DNA from: Bradyrhizobium ottawaense
GTDB taxonomy: Bacteria > Pseudomonadota > Alphaproteobacteria > Rhizobiales > Xanthobacteraceae
Direction of reading: 5' to 3'
Length of the DNA stretch: 64,000 nt
Assembly: GCF_002278135.3 (NCBI RefSeq)
Contig: NZ_CP029425.2
Location: 4,378,001 to 4,442,000, forward strand
Below the pieces are notes generated by a model, which saw nothing but the letters and a program-made list of their open reading frames with translations, made no database searches and was not told where the DNA came from. A program made the translations under genes and the position numbers. Below, in pieces: positions 18,824-29,932 of this stretch (position 1 is its first letter; each line of letters opens with the position of its first letter).

Positions 18824-18970
18824 ATGGATAGGTTCTTCCTCGCGATAATGGTTTCTGCCGTTCTGCTGCTGATCGTGGCGTCCGATCTGCTGGTCAACGG
18901 TCCTGGTCTGCAGGAGCCGACGACAGACGTCGCGCGCCTGGTGCCGTCGACCGAACGACTGTTCAGGTGA
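18824..18970 (+). CDS. small single-span membrane or secreted peptide, hypothetical
   Basis: A 48-residue frame MDRFFLAIMVSAVLLLIVA... with one hydrophobic helix at residues 4-24 and a polar tail ending in STERLFR. It is divergent from the DUF3141 gene and lies 109 bp from the shared FixK-type box. A 12-codon frame with a good AGAGGT site (18779-18817) lies just upstream. No family is recognised; no strong ribosome site precedes the 18824 ATG, so it may be spurious. Confidence 0.4.
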   Translation: MDRFFLAIMVSAVLLLIVASDLLVNGPGLQEPTTDVARLVPSTERLFR

Positions 18971-19007
18971 TGGATTCCCGTCGCGGGCGGCTGAATGCCT
19001 CACCCTT

Positions 19008-19041
19008 GTGTGACCGCGGAACATGTGTGACCGCGGAACAT
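19008..19041 (+). repeat. 17-bp tandem direct repeat, two units
   Basis: GTGTGACCGCGGAACAT occurs twice back to back between the small ORF and the end of ntrC. No function is evident. Confidence 0.8.
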
Positions 19042-19102
19042 TTCGGCCCCCTTCCGACTTCAGCTCACCGCGTCAGCCAAAACGGCCAGCGCGATCCGGA
19101 CA

Positions 19103-19136
19103 GGCTCAGCTCCGCTTTGGTAGGGGGAGCTGAGCC
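19103..19136. terminator. strong hairpin in the ntrC 3' region
   Basis: GGCTCAGCTCC and GGAGCTGAGCC form a perfect 11-bp stem with a 12-nt loop, 41 bp past the ntrC stop on the minus strand. There is no long T-run on either side, so it may be an RNA-stabilising or factor-dependent terminator structure rather than a classical terminator. Confidence 0.5.
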
Positions 19137-19176
19137 ACCGTCCGCGTAATCGCGTTTGGCGTTTGTCGCGAGGGAA

Positions 19177-20619
<1,443 letters not shown>

Positions 20620-20628
20620 CGTTAATCC

Positions 20629-21798
20629 TCATTTCGCCCCCTGTGACGCAGGCGACGGCTTCCCGGCAGAGTCGGCGCGACTGCTTTGATCGGCATGTTT
20701 CACCGATGTGGAATACATCGGCATCAGCACGCGGAAGGTGGTCTTGCGCGGCTGAGATTCGCATTCGATGATGCCCCCGTGATCGCCGACGATCTTGGCG
20801 ACCAGCGCCAGGCCGAGCCCCGAGCCGGTCTGCTTGGTGGTCACGAAGGGATCGAACAGGTTGGGCAGAAGATCGTCGGGCACGCCTGGTCCGTTGTCCT
20901 TCACGCAGAATTCGAGCGGCAAGGATACCCGGGATTTTTGACCGGGGACTGACAGGCGCACGCCGGGGCGGAACGCGGTGGTGAGCTGGATCTCGGCGTC
21001 GGGGACGTCGATCAGGGCTTCTGCGGCGTTCTTCACGAGATTGAGGAACACCTGGATCAACTGGTCCTGGTTCGCCAGCACCGGCGGCAGCGAGGGATCG
21101 TAGTCCTCGATGAAGCGGATGTTGCGGGCAAAGCCGGACTGCGCCAGCCGCTTGACGTGGTCGAGCACCGAATGGATGTTGACGGGGCCGCGCAACACGG
21201 GACGCTCGTCGCCGAACACCTCCATGCGGTCGACCAGCGTCACGATGCGGTCGGCCTCGTCGCAGATCAGGCGCGTCAGCATGCGGTCCTCGGACGAGGC
21301 CTGCTGCTCGAGAAGCTGCGCCGCGCCGCGGATGCCGGAGAGCGGATTCTTGATCTCGTGCGCCAGCATCGCGGCCAGTGCGATGACCGAGCGCGCCGCG
21401 CTGCGATGGGTGAGCTGGCGGTCCATCTTGTCGGCGATGGAGCGCTCCTGCAGCATCACCACGATATGGCCGGGCCGCTCGGTCAGCGGCGCGACATGCA
21501 GATCGACCTGGCGGTCGCCGCCCATGCGCGGCGTGCCGAGATCGACCTTGTATTCGTTGACCGGCGAATTCGACGAACGCACCTGCTCGATCAGCGCCAG
21601 CAAGGGGCTGCCGAACGGCACCAGCTCTTTCAGCGACTGCCGCTTCAGGAACTGCGTCGAGATGTCGAAGAAGGCTTCGGTCGCGATATTGGCGGCGACG
21701 ATCTTGCCGTCCGGCCCGATCATGAGCACGGGATTGGGCAACGCATCCATGATCGCGTCGCTGTCGGCGGGCCGGCGATGGTCAGCGGCGGAGCTCAT
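20629..21798 (-). CDS. ntrB: nitrogen regulation sensor kinase NtrB
   Basis: The 389-residue cytosolic histidine kinase/phosphatase has a PAS domain ([20 protein letters not shown]), the phospho-acceptor segment [19 protein letters not shown], and an ATPase domain with [13 protein letters not shown]. It has no membrane segments, as expected for a kinase controlled by PII. The start at 21798 (MSSAADHRR) overlaps the dusB stop as ATGA, so I prefer it to the ATG at 21813, which lies inside dusB. Confidence 0.96.
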   Translation of the reverse strand: MSSAADHRRPADSDAIMDALPNPVLMIGPDGKIVAANIATEAFFDISTQFLKRQSLKELVPFGSPLLALIEQVRSSNSPVNEYKVDLGTPRMGGDRQVDLHVAPLTERPGHIVVMLQERSIADKMDRQLTHRSAARSVIALAAMLAHEIKNPLSGIRGAAQLLEQQASSEDRMLTRLICDEADRIVTLVDRMEVFGDERPVLRGPVNIHSVLDHVKRLAQSGFARNIRFIEDYDPSLPPVLANQDQLIQVFLNLVKNAAEALIDVPDAEIQLTTAFRPGVRLSVPGQKSRVSLPLEFCVKDNGPGVPDDLLPNLFDPFVTTKQTGSGLGLALVAKIVGDHGGIIECESQPRKTTFRVLMPMYSTSVKHADQSSRADSAGKPSPASQGAK

Positions 21799-22871
21799 GC
21801 AGCAGCGCTCCATCCGAAATCGTCGAAGGCATCCTGCAGCGACTGGTGGACGAGGCGCGGATCTTCCGAGGTCAGGATCTTCTGGCGCCAGGATTTCAGC
21901 TTCTCGACCGGAGCGCCGCTCGCAGCCGCGGCGACGTCGAGCGCCCAGCCGAGATGTTTTCGGGCGTGCTTGAGGCCTACGCGCAGGCCGTAAAGCGCGC
22001 AGACGCCTTCATAAAGCGTGCGGACGTAATGCAGCTGGGTGGCAAGCGTCGGCATGGCCTCAGCCACCCCGCCGTTCAGGCGGCGCCCGATCTGGCCGGG
22101 CAGCCAGGGTTGGCCCTGTGCGCCGCGGCCGATCATCACGGCATCGGCGCCGGAGGCCTCGAGCGCCGCAAGCGCTTTCTCGTAGGAAGTGATGTCGCCA
22201 TTGACGACGAGTGGAAGGCAGGTGGCCTCGCGCACGGCGCGGATCGCATCCCAATCGGCCTCACCCTTGTAGAACTGGCTGCGGGTGCGGCCATGCACCG
22301 TGACGAGCTTGACGCCGGCGGCTTCCGCGCGCCGCGCCAGTTCCGGCGCGTTGCGGCTGCGGTCGTCCCAGCCGAGCCGCATCTTCAGCGTCACCGGCAC
22401 CTTCACCGCCGCGATAGTCGCATCGATCAGGCTGACGGCATGGTCGAGGTCGCGCATCAAGGCCGAACCGGACTGGCCGCCGGTGACGTGGCGGGCCGGA
22501 CAGCCCATGTTGATGTCGATGATGTCGGCGCCCTCGGCTTCGGCGATCCGGGCACCCTCCGCCATCCAGTGCGTCTCGCACCCGGCGAGCTGGACCACGT
22601 GCGGGCCGATCCCGGTGGCTTCGCAGCGCAACCGGGACATCCGGTGGCCGCTCGCGAGCTCATCGCTGGCCGTCATTTCGGACACGACGAGACCCGCGCC
22701 AAGCTCGGCAGCCAACCGGCGGACGGGCGAGTCCGTCACCCCCGACATCGGTGCCAGGAAGACCGGGGTGGCGACATCAATATCGCCTATTTTCAACGGC
22801 TTAGAGCCGGATGCTGCCGAACCGGTCACAGGGGTCTCGTTGACTGGGCAGGGCCTCATCGCGCCTGCCAT
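21795..22871 (-). CDS. dusB: tRNA-dihydrouridine synthase (NifR3/DusB)
   Basis: A 358-residue FMN enzyme that reduces uridines in tRNA. Seen are the FMN-barrel start [17 protein letters not shown], the catalytic Cys in [21 protein letters not shown], the [14 protein letters not shown] segment and the phosphate-binding [17 protein letters not shown]. It heads the nifR3-ntrB-ntrC operon, the classical rhizobial order, with ATGA coupling to ntrB. The start may be at 22871 or the Met at 22859. Confidence 0.95.
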   Translation of the reverse strand: MAGAMRPCPVNETPVTGSAASGSKPLKIGDIDVATPVFLAPMSGVTDSPVRRLAAELGAGLVVSEMTASDELASGHRMSRLRCEATGIGPHVVQLAGCETHWMAEGARIAEAEGADIIDINMGCPARHVTGGQSGSALMRDLDHAVSLIDATIAAVKVPVTLKMRLGWDDRSRNAPELARRAEAAGVKLVTVHGRTRSQFYKGEADWDAIRAVREATCLPLVVNGDITSYEKALAALEASGADAVMIGRGAQGQPWLPGQIGRRLNGGVAEAMPTLATQLHYVRTLYEGVCALYGLRVGLKHARKHLGWALDVAAAASGAPVEKLKSWRQKILTSEDPRLVHQSLQDAFDDFGWSAAA

Positions 22872-22979
22872 GACCTATCTTGCGCACAATTCTTGTGCAG
22901 TCAAGCGTCATGCCTACAGTTTAGACAATTCTGCAAATCTTTCAAGTGCAGTGCAGCAAAATGCTGTTTCCAACAATCC

Positions 22980-22998
22980 GGGGAAACCCCCTTTTTTT
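22980..22998 (+). terminator. short G/C stem with T-run between dusB and ispDF
   Basis: GGGG-AAA-CCCC(C) followed by seven T residues, in the 205 bp between the divergent dusB and ispDF starts. It looks like a tiny intrinsic terminator on the + strand, perhaps for stray transcription or an attenuator before ispDF; a 4-bp stem is weak. Confidence 0.3.
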
Positions 22999-23076
22999 GC
23001 GGGCCTGCCGTGCTAGAGGCATGCGGCAATCACCCCACTCCCCGACTCTTCATCACCAACCGAGTATTCGAGTCCT

Positions 23077-24258
23077 ATGGCGAAATCACAACGCACCGCA
23101 GTCGTCCTCGTGGCAGCCGGGCGTGGACTGCGTGCAGGCGCCGGCGGGCCGAAGCAATATCGCGAGATCGGCGGCGTGCCCGTGATCTATCGCGCCATGG
23201 AAACCTTCAGCCGCCACGCCGACGTGTTTGTGGTGCAGCCGGTGGTGAACCCCGATGACAGCGCCATGTTCACGGCCGCGGTCGCGGGGCTCAAGCATGA
23301 GCCGCCGACCAATGGCGGTGCGACCCGGCAGGCCTCGGTGCTTGCCGGCCTCGAGGCGCTGGTCAAGTACGAGCCCGACATCGTGCTGATCCACGACGCC
23401 GCGCGCCCCTTCGTCTCGGAAGGATTGATCTCGCGTGCGATCGAGGCGGCGAGCCGCACTGGCGCTGCGATCCCCGCCGTTCCCGTCACCGACACCATCA
23501 AGCTCACCGGCGATGGCGGCAATGTCGAGGGCACGCCGGACCGCGCGCGCCTGCGAATCGCGCAGACGCCGCAATCCTTTCGTTTCGACGTCATCCTCGA
23601 AGCGCATCGTCGCGCGGCGAAGGACGGCCGCAGCGATTTCACCGACGATGCCGCGATTGCCGAATGGGCGGGATTGACGGTTGCAACCTTTGAAGGCGAT
23701 GTTGCCAACATGAAGCTCACCACTCCCGAGGATTTCGTGCGCGAGGAAGCGCGCCTGGCTGCCCAGCTCGGCGATATCAGGACCGGCACCGGCTATGACG
23801 TGCACGCCTTCGGCGAAGGCGACCATCTCATGCTCTGCGGCGTGCGCGTGCCGCACACCAAGGGTTTTCTCGCCCATTCCGACGGCGACGTCGGCCTGCA
23901 TGCGCTGGTCGATGCCATCCTCGGCGCGCTCGCCGACGGCGACATCGGCTCGCACTTTCCGCCGAGCGATGCGAAGTGGAAGGGCGCCTCTTCCGACCAG
24001 TTCCTGAAATACGCCATCGAACGCGTCACCCAGCGCGGTGGCCGCGTTGCCAATCTCGAGGTGACCATGATTTGCGAGCGGCCGAAGATCGGCCCGCTGC
24101 GCGACACCATGCGCGCGCGCATCGCCGAGATTTCCGGCGTCGACATCTCGCGCGTCGCGGTGAAGGCGACCACCAGCGAGCGGCTCGGCTTCACCGGCCG
24201 TGAGGAAGGCATCGCGGCCACCGCGAGCGCCACCATCCGTCTTCCCTGGAGCGTCTAG
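23077..24258 (+). CDS. ispDF: bifunctional IspD/IspF enzyme of the MEP isoprenoid pathway
   Basis: The 393-residue fusion carries IspD (residues 1 to about 228: [20 protein letters not shown] nucleotide loop, IHDAARPFV) and IspF (about 232-393: [16 protein letters not shown] with the metal-binding Asp and His, [19 protein letters not shown]). IspD makes CDP-methylerythritol and IspF makes the cyclic diphosphate in isoprenoid synthesis. The fusion is normal for alphaproteobacteria. The pncC-like gene follows after 3 bp and is probably co-transcribed. Confidence 0.96.
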   Translation: MAKSQRTAVVLVAAGRGLRAGAGGPKQYREIGGVPVIYRAMETFSRHADVFVVQPVVNPDDSAMFTAAVAGLKHEPPTNGGATRQASVLAGLEALVKYEPDIVLIHDAARPFVSEGLISRAIEAASRTGAAIPAVPVTDTIKLTGDGGNVEGTPDRARLRIAQTPQSFRFDVILEAHRRAAKDGRSDFTDDAAIAEWAGLTVATFEGDVANMKLTTPEDFVREEARLAAQLGDIRTGTGYDVHAFGEGDHLMLCGVRVPHTKGFLAHSDGDVGLHALVDAILGALADGDIGSHFPPSDAKWKGASSDQFLKYAIERVTQRGGRVANLEVTMICERPKIGPLRDTMRARIAEISGVDISRVAVKATTSERLGFTGREEGIAATASATIRLPWSV

Positions 24259-24261
24259 GCC

Positions 24262-24873
24262 ATGGGCGGCAGCGACGCACGCGCCCTCTCCCGCTCGCTG
24301 CTCGACCTGTGCCGGATGCGCAAGCTGACGATCGCGACGGCTGAATCCTGCACCGGCGGCCTCGTCGCCGGCGCGCTGACCGATATCCCCGGCTCCTCCG
24401 ATGTGATCGACCGCGGCTTCGTCACCTATTCCAACGACGCCAAGCGCGCGATGCTCGGCGTCGAAGCCGGCACGCTCACGAACTTCGGCGCCGTCAGCAA
24501 GGAGACCGCGACCGCGATGGCGGTCGGCGCGCTGGAGCGTGCCGGCGTCGATCTCGCCGTCGCCATCACCGGCATTGCCGGTCCCGGCGGCGCGACGCCC
24601 GGCAAGCCGGTCGGTCTCGTGCATTTCGCCGTCGCCGCGCGCGACGGCCGCATCATCCACCGCGAGCATCGCTTCGGCGCGATCGGCCGCAGCGCGGTCC
24701 GCGCCCGTTCGGTGGTCGAGGCGTTGCGCATGCTGATGGATCTGGCCCGCGGCCCGCAAGTTGCCGCCAAGCCGAAACGCGCCGCCGCAGTCACCCGCTT
24801 GCGCCCGCGCGTGACACGCTCGCCGCGCCGACATGTGGCCAAACGCCGGACGCCACGGTCGCCGCGGGGCTGA
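24262..24873 (+). CDS. pncC: CinA C-terminal domain protein, nicotinamide-nucleotide amidase type
   Basis: The 203-residue product has the CinA-C/PncC signature TIATAESCTGGLVAGALTD (residues about 20-38) and ITGIAGPGGATPGKPVGLVH. PncC deamidates nicotinamide mononucleotide in NAD salvage. The last ~40 residues form an Arg/Lys/Pro-rich tail (VTRLRPRVTRSPRRHVAKRR) not present in the compact enzyme; it could bind nucleic acid or be a read-on of GC-rich DNA. It starts 3 bp after ispDF and its end faces the methyltransferase gene. Confidence 0.88.
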   Translation: MGGSDARALSRSLLDLCRMRKLTIATAESCTGGLVAGALTDIPGSSDVIDRGFVTYSNDAKRAMLGVEAGTLTNFGAVSKETATAMAVGALERAGVDLAVAITGIAGPGGATPGKPVGLVHFAVAARDGRIIHREHRFGAIGRSAVRARSVVEALRMLMDLARGPQVAAKPKRAAAVTRLRPRVTRSPRRHVAKRRTPRSPRG

Positions 24874-24883
24874 GCACCCCCGC

Positions 24884-25702
24884 TTACACCTTGCGCGCAA
24901 TCACACGGATCGCAGCCAGATTGGCGCGATGCTGCTCGAACACCCGCCGCATTGCCAGCACCCGGCGCCGCGCCGCCCGATCCAGCAGCAGGTTCCTGGC
25001 GAGCCGCAACGCGCCCACCAGGCCCTCGTCCTGCACCAGGCGCCGGGGTCGGAGCAGATGCATCGGCGCGAACTCGACCGCCTCGATCTGAAAGCCGACG
25101 CTCTCCAGCAGCCCTCTCCATCCTTCGCCGGACAACGGACGTGCCCCGACATGGATGGCGCCGGAGAGCGCGCGATCGATCGCCTGCCTTTGGCCGAACG
25201 GCATGTCGTCCGGCGTCACGGCGAGCTCGTGGATGCCGTAACGCCCGCCGGGGCGAAGCAGCCGGAATGCCTCCGCCGCGATGCGGCGCTTCTGCTCCTG
25301 GGTCTGCATGCTCAACATCGCCTCGCCGATCACGATCGACGCAGAGCCGGCCGGCAGGGTCGTCTGATCGGCGGTCCCGACGACGACCGAGACGTTTCCC
25401 TTCGCCGGAAGCTGCCGGCTCGTCCACGCGGCAGCCTGCGCATCGCGCTCGACGCCGACATAGCGCCGCGGGCCTCGCTCCAGGATCAGGCGTGCGGTGA
25501 CGCCGAGCCCCGGCGCAAACTCGACGACATCATCTTCGGCGCCGATCACCAGCCCGTGCAGCAGCGCGCGCGTCAGGCCAAGCCCGCCGGGACGCAGCAC
25601 GCGCTTGCCTAGCCGGGCCAGCAGCCAATGGCCCGGCATCTTCGCCACGTCGAGATCAGCGCCCGGCAGTTCGACCGATGGCATCGTGTGGTCTGCAATC
25701 AT
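24884..25702 (-). CDS. class I SAM-dependent methyltransferase
   Basis: A 272-residue cytosolic enzyme with motif I VVEFAPGLGVTARLILERG (residues about 52-70), the acidic ribose contact YVGVERD and a UbiE/COQ5-like later region (LRPGGRYGIHELAVTPDD). The acceptor is unknown. It follows the TonB-dependent receptor by 18 bp on the same strand, so it may act on a ligand imported by that receptor or on a regulator of it; this link is inference. Confidence 0.82.
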   Translation of the reverse strand: MIADHTMPSVELPGADLDVAKMPGHWLLARLGKRVLRPGGLGLTRALLHGLVIGAEDDVVEFAPGLGVTARLILERGPRRYVGVERDAQAAAWTSRQLPAKGNVSVVVGTADQTTLPAGSASIVIGEAMLSMQTQEQKRRIAAEAFRLLRPGGRYGIHELAVTPDDMPFGQRQAIDRALSGAIHVGARPLSGEGWRGLLESVGFQIEAVEFAPMHLLRPRRLVQDEGLVGALRLARNLLLDRAARRRVLAMRRVFEQHRANLAAIRVIARKV

Positions 25703-25720
25703 GGGTGTCTCCTTTGCAAG

Positions 25721-28108
25721 TTAGAACCGCGCCCGGATGCCGCCGTAATAGCCGCGTCCGTCGCCGGGCATGAACGCGGCCTGGTCCGGCCGCGCCTGAT
25801 CGACGATCAGGGTCGACGCGGCATAGGTCGCGTTGAACAGATTGGTGATCTCGCCGAACACCGCGAAGCGCTCGCTGATCCGGTACTCGGTGCGCACATC
25901 GGCGACCACGAACGGATCGGCAAACAGCGTGTTCATGTTGTCGACCGGCATGTGGCCGGGGCTCCAGCGCACCGCGCCTTCCAGCTTCCAGGCGTCGGTC
26001 GCCTGATATTGCAGGACCGCGTTGACGAGATGCGGCGGCGCGCCGGCCAGACGGTTGTTGCCGCGCAGCGGATCGTTGTCGAAGCGGAAGTCCTGGTAGG
26101 TGTAGGCGACGCGGCCGGTCAGCCGCGGCGTGATCCTGACGCCGAGGCCGAGCTCGACGCCGAGATGCGTGGTGCGGTCGGCATTGAACGCCGCCATCAG
26201 CGCGCCGGTGGAGTCGCGCAGGCTCAAGAGCTCGTTGTCGACCCAGGAATAGTAGCTGACCGCGTCCCACGACAGGATGCCCGCGCGGCCGCGCCAGCCG
26301 CCCTCAACGGTGGTGGCGGTCTGGGCCTTCAGATCGGGCGTCGCGAATGCCGCTGCGACGAGGCCCGGATTGCCCGGCGTCGGCCGCCCGGCACTGCTGT
26401 TCGGCGTCCCGTTGACCGTCGCGAGCAGATCGTCATGCGAGGGCGGCTCGAAGCTGCGGCTGACCGCGGCAAAGATGGTTTGGCCGGCCACGGGGCGGAA
26501 GGTCACGCCGAGGCTGGGGCTCCACGCCGAATAGCTGCGTGCATAGCTCGAGCTCTGCGTCGGCACCGCGCCGTTCGGCAGCAGCATCGTCGGATTTGCC
26601 GGATTGTAGGCAATCGTCGGCCGCGTCGCACTCCGGTAGACGTCGTCATTGTCGCGCGTGGCGTAGCCATAGGCGATCGCCGGCGAGACGGTGATCCGGT
26701 CCCAGACCGGCAGATTGAGGCCGGTATGCAGCGCCAGCGTGGTGGCATCGAGCCGGCTCTCGCCGAACTTGGCGCCGGTCTGCCCGGCCTGGTTGATGAA
26801 ATTCTCCCGATCCGCCGATCCCACCGAATATTGCGCGGTCGTTTCGAGCAGCGGTAACGCCGCCGCGCTGTCGGGCTTGTAGGCGTAGCGGAAGACGCCG
26901 GTCGCATCGTCACCCCGCGTGGCGCGAACGCCTGAGGAGATCGGAAAGCGGAACATGTCGTCGGTGTGGGTATAGCCGAGCGCGACGTCGAACAGATGCG
27001 CGTCGAACGTCGCGGTGGTCCGCGAGCCCGCCACGAACTGCTCGGCCTCGCGGCGCGGCCGGTCACGCACGACGTTCGGCCCCGGATTGATCGAGGTCGA
27101 CGGCGGGATGAAGGTCGGCCCGGCAAACACCTGCCGCGGATTGGCCTGCATTGCGCTCTTGGTCAGCGGTCCCGCCACATCGAAGCCGAGATCGGTGTAG
27201 CCGATGAAGAAGCGCGTGCTGACGTTCTCGGACAGCACGGCGCCGACATTGGCATTGAAACTGCTGCGCTCGGAGCTGTTGTAGTCGCGAAAGCCGTCGC
27301 GACGGCTGAAATCGGCCTGCACCAGCGCGTCCACATTGTCTTTCCTGCCGCCGGTCTGCGCGCTGGCATTGATCTGGCCGAAGCTGCCGCCGCTGATGGC
27401 GGCCTGCGTGCCCAGCGAGGACGATCCCGTCGGCGATACGAAATTCAGCGCACCGCCGAGCACGGTGGCGCCGAGGCGGTTGGCGATGTAGCCGCGATAG
27501 ACCTCGATGGCCTCCGCCTGTTGCGGGTTGGCGAAGCCGACGATGTAGGAGCCGTCCGCCCGGTTGATGGGCAGGCCGTTCTGAAGCACCAGCAGCCCGC
27601 GCTCGACCGGATTCTGCTGCAGACCGGAGCCACGGATCTGGATACGCGGCTGGTCGTTGCCGCCGAAGAAGTTCTGCACCACGACACCGGGAACGCCGCT
27701 GAGGGCACGCGACACGGTTGGATTTCCCGTGGGCGAGAGATCCTCGCGCCGGGCCAGCGCGACGCCGCCCGCGAGCGCCTCGAAGCGCTCCTGCACCGAT
27801 GCGGGCGGGGCAGCATGCCCTGCAACCTCGTCGCCGGGATTGTCACCTCTGCGAGGTTGCGGCTTGGCGGCGCCGCGCCGCGCCGCGACCCTCTCGCGAG
27901 ATGCCGCCGCGGGCTTCGCCGCGCTCTTCGGTGCCTCCACCACGACAGGATCGAGCTGGACCGCCGCGCCCGGCGCCGCCGATTGCGCCAGGCAAGCCTC
28001 TCCGGCAAGGGCCGGCAGCAGCAAGGCAGACGCCGTCCAGGACAGCAGCACCGTGCCTTGCGTTCTGCCTGCGCGCCACGAACGCCCTCGCCCCAACGAC
28101 GGACTCAT
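25721..28108 (-). CDS. TonB-dependent outer-membrane receptor
   Basis: A 795-residue porin-like receptor. The start at 28108 (MSPSLGRGRS) gives a long signal peptide ending AGEACLAQS; then a linker and a TonB-box-like QLDPVVVEAPK. The plug domain (VSRALSGVPGVVVQNFFGG, RIQIRGSGLQ) and a 22-strand barrel ending in GYYGGIRARF with the terminal Phe follow. The plug resembles FecA-type metal-chelate receptors, but the ligand is not evident. No cobalamin riboswitch or clear Fur/Irr box was found upstream. The neighbouring methyltransferase is likely in the same operon. Confidence 0.9.
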   Translation of the reverse strand: MSPSLGRGRSWRAGRTQGTVLLSWTASALLLPALAGEACLAQSAAPGAAVQLDPVVVEAPKSAAKPAAASRERVAARRGAAKPQPRRGDNPGDEVAGHAAPPASVQERFEALAGGVALARREDLSPTGNPTVSRALSGVPGVVVQNFFGGNDQPRIQIRGSGLQQNPVERGLLVLQNGLPINRADGSYIVGFANPQQAEAIEVYRGYIANRLGATVLGGALNFVSPTGSSSLGTQAAISGGSFGQINASAQTGGRKDNVDALVQADFSRRDGFRDYNSSERSSFNANVGAVLSENVSTRFFIGYTDLGFDVAGPLTKSAMQANPRQVFAGPTFIPPSTSINPGPNVVRDRPRREAEQFVAGSRTTATFDAHLFDVALGYTHTDDMFRFPISSGVRATRGDDATGVFRYAYKPDSAAALPLLETTAQYSVGSADRENFINQAGQTGAKFGESRLDATTLALHTGLNLPVWDRITVSPAIAYGYATRDNDDVYRSATRPTIAYNPANPTMLLPNGAVPTQSSSYARSYSAWSPSLGVTFRPVAGQTIFAAVSRSFEPPSHDDLLATVNGTPNSSAGRPTPGNPGLVAAAFATPDLKAQTATTVEGGWRGRAGILSWDAVSYYSWVDNELLSLRDSTGALMAAFNADRTTHLGVELGLGVRITPRLTGRVAYTYQDFRFDNDPLRGNNRLAGAPPHLVNAVLQYQATDAWKLEGAVRWSPGHMPVDNMNTLFADPFVVADVRTEYRISERFAVFGEITNLFNATYAASTLIVDQARPDQAAFMPGDGRGYYGGIRARF

Positions 28109-28429
28109 GATCCTACTTCCCACTCCAGCCCCCACTTTTTCCCGCGGGCGACGCTGAACGCCGTCGCGATCTCGCGCGAAGCTCGCCGCGCGCACCGGGA
28201 ATCTGGTTGCGCTGGGACAAACAGCGCGCTGCTTGGAATTAGTTTCGTTCCAGCTTCGGCACGAACAGCACGTTGAGAACTCGCGATGCCGCGACATGAT
28301 CGCGGTGCGGATCGAAGGGGAACACGGCACGAAACACGTCGTAGGGGAATTAGCGAAGCGTCATCCACCTCTTCTCATGCCTGCTCGGCAGACATGGTGG
28401 ATTACGCCTTCTCCCAACCCACCCCGCGC

Positions 28430-28989
28430 ACCTACAAGCGGTTGCGTTGCCCGACGGGCAAAACACGCTAGCGGAGGGCAAGGCGCGCAGGCGAAAATAT
28501 TCGCCTTTACAGAATTTCGGCTTTGTCGCATTGTCCCGCCACCTCACCCCGGTCAGAGGGGCGTATCGCGATCGTCACGAAACGTGGGGTGAGCTGCGGT
28601 GGACGCTAGTCACATCGGCGCGAGAGGCATTGCAGGGCGGGCAACCGTGAGCGACAGGCCTGTTGCGCACACGACCGGTGTGACATGCGTACGGCAAAAC
28701 CGTGTCGTCCTGACGCCCGGGGTCTGTGCGTCAAGTCTTGCGGTGATGCGTCTTGCCCGACCGGGTGCGCGCGTCAGCTATTCGTGAGGCGACGGGGGCA
28801 ATAGTGCATCGCTCCCCGGGGAGAGCTCGGCATAAGCCGTCAAACCACTGCGCAGGGAAGGCCAGGTTGTCCTGGCTACACCTGTATGCCGCTGTGCAGC
28901 TTCTTGTCACGCAGGATTCGCACAGTGGACCGCGGGTGCCAGCCGGCACCCGGCCTTCCCTGCGCCCTCTGACATCTGAGGGCGACATG
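28430..28989 (+). repeat. long dispersed repeat, copy 1 (inverted partner at 48357-48915)
   Basis: About 560 bp, roughly 85-90% identical by eye to the reverse complement of 48357-48915. It begins CCTACAAGCGGTTGCG, includes CGAAAATATTCGCCTTTACAG and AAACGTGGGGTGAGCTGCGG, and ends with a GGGTGCC-AGCC-GGCACCC hairpin and a GCCCTC/GAGGGC hairpin. Differences between copies fall on all codon positions, so it is not a conserved gene. It fills the 1.1 kb between the TonB receptor and the oxidase cluster; the other ~320 bp (28109-28429) hold the receptor leader with nothing else I can name. Confidence 0.85.
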
Positions 28990-29131
28990 ACCAATGCAGG
29001 ACTCGGGCAGGAACTGTCGCGAGACCGCAGCGTTATGCTCAGTTTTCAAAAAAAAGCACGCAAGTTCGTCCAATTCGATCGGAATCGCGAATGCAGACGG
29101 CGCGACCAAACGTCATCACGCGTCTCCGATC

Positions 29132-29155
29132 TTGCGCGAGAAAATATTGGCGCAA
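29132..29155. promoter_or_regulatory. inverted repeat upstream of the oxidase cluster
   Basis: TTGCGC-N12-GCGCAA with an AT-rich centre (GAGAAAATATTG), 62 bp upstream of the first cytochrome start. The place fits an operator or promoter element; the regulator is unknown and the arms are only 6 bp. Confidence 0.3.
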
Positions 29156-29216
29156 TAATGCCGCTCTACGTTGTGATCCGGAATCAACCGGACCAGCATT
29201 TTGGAGGGCGACGAAA

Positions 29217-29924
29217 TTGTTCGCTCGCGCCGCGGCCTCGGTCGCCGTGACCATCACCTTGGCCACCATTGACGGTGCGGCCGCACAAACGGCCAACCAG
29301 CCGCCGGATACGATGGCGGCGCGGGTCGAGGCCTGCACGCCCTGTCACGGCAACAAGGGCGAAGGCACCAGCGACGTCTATTTCCCGCGGCTTGCCGGCA
29401 AGCCCGCCGGCTATCTCTATAATCAACTGCTCGCCTTCCGCAGCGGCCGCCGCAAATATCCGCCCATGAACTATCTGCTGGAGTTTCTGCCTGATCCGTA
29501 TCTGGAGGCGATGGCGGAATATTTTGCCGGCGAACATCCGCCGCTGCCGCAGCCGGCGCCGAGCGAGGTCAGCAAGGACGTGCTGGCACAGGGCGAACTG
29601 CTCGCCACCAGCGGCGATGCCAGCCGCAATATTCCGGCCTGCGTAAGCTGCCATGGCCCGGGACTCGCAGGCATGCAACCCGGCATCCCCGGCCTGCTCG
29701 GCCTGCGCGCCAATTACATCAGCGCCCAGCTCGGCGCCTGGCGCTATGGCACTCGCACGGCGAAATCGCCAGACTGCATGCAGCAAGTCGCAGGCCATCT
29801 GACCGAGGCCGACGTCACCGCGGTCGCGGCCTGGCTCGCGACACGACCGGCGCCCACGAACCCGGCTCCCGTGCCGAAAGGCAGCTACGCGCTGCCTTTC
29901 GGCTGCGGCAGCCAGCCCAACTGA
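29217..29924 (+). CDS. diheme cytochrome c (c4-like), first gene of the ba3 oxidase cluster
   Basis: A periplasmic cytochrome with two haem sites, CTPCH and CVSCH, in two similar domains, each with the GxGxS/YFPRLAGKP-like and ISAQL segments of cytochrome c4. I place the start at TTG 29217 because a GGAGGG lies 8 nt upstream and the frame then opens with a signal peptide (LFARAAASVAVTITLATIDGAAA). A longer ATG start at 29091 adds 42 residues without a secretion signal at the front. It is likely to pass electrons to the oxidase encoded downstream. The next gene begins 8 bp after its stop. Confidence 0.82.
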   Translation: MFARAAASVAVTITLATIDGAAAQTANQPPDTMAARVEACTPCHGNKGEGTSDVYFPRLAGKPAGYLYNQLLAFRSGRRKYPPMNYLLEFLPDPYLEAMAEYFAGEHPPLPQPAPSEVSKDVLAQGELLATSGDASRNIPACVSCHGPGLAGMQPGIPGLLGLRANYISAQLGAWRYGTRTAKSPDCMQQVAGHLTEADVTAVAAWLATRPAPTNPAPVPKGSYALPFGCGSQPN

Positions 29925-29932
29925 CGAGGCGG

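Noticed and set aside
19035..19060. EcfG-type general stress promoter GGAAC-N16-CATT
   Set aside because: The -10 part does not match CGTT and the site overlaps the 17-bp tandem repeat, so it is more likely chance.
28109..28429. Cobalamin riboswitch before the TonB-dependent receptor
   Set aside because: The conserved B12-box elements could not be found in the leader on the receptor strand.
28599..28787. Short similar peptides readable from both copies of the long repeat (28599-28787 and 48511-48744)
   Set aside because: Substitutions between the copies hit first and second codon positions as often as third, and one copy has an early stop, so this is not protein-level conservation.
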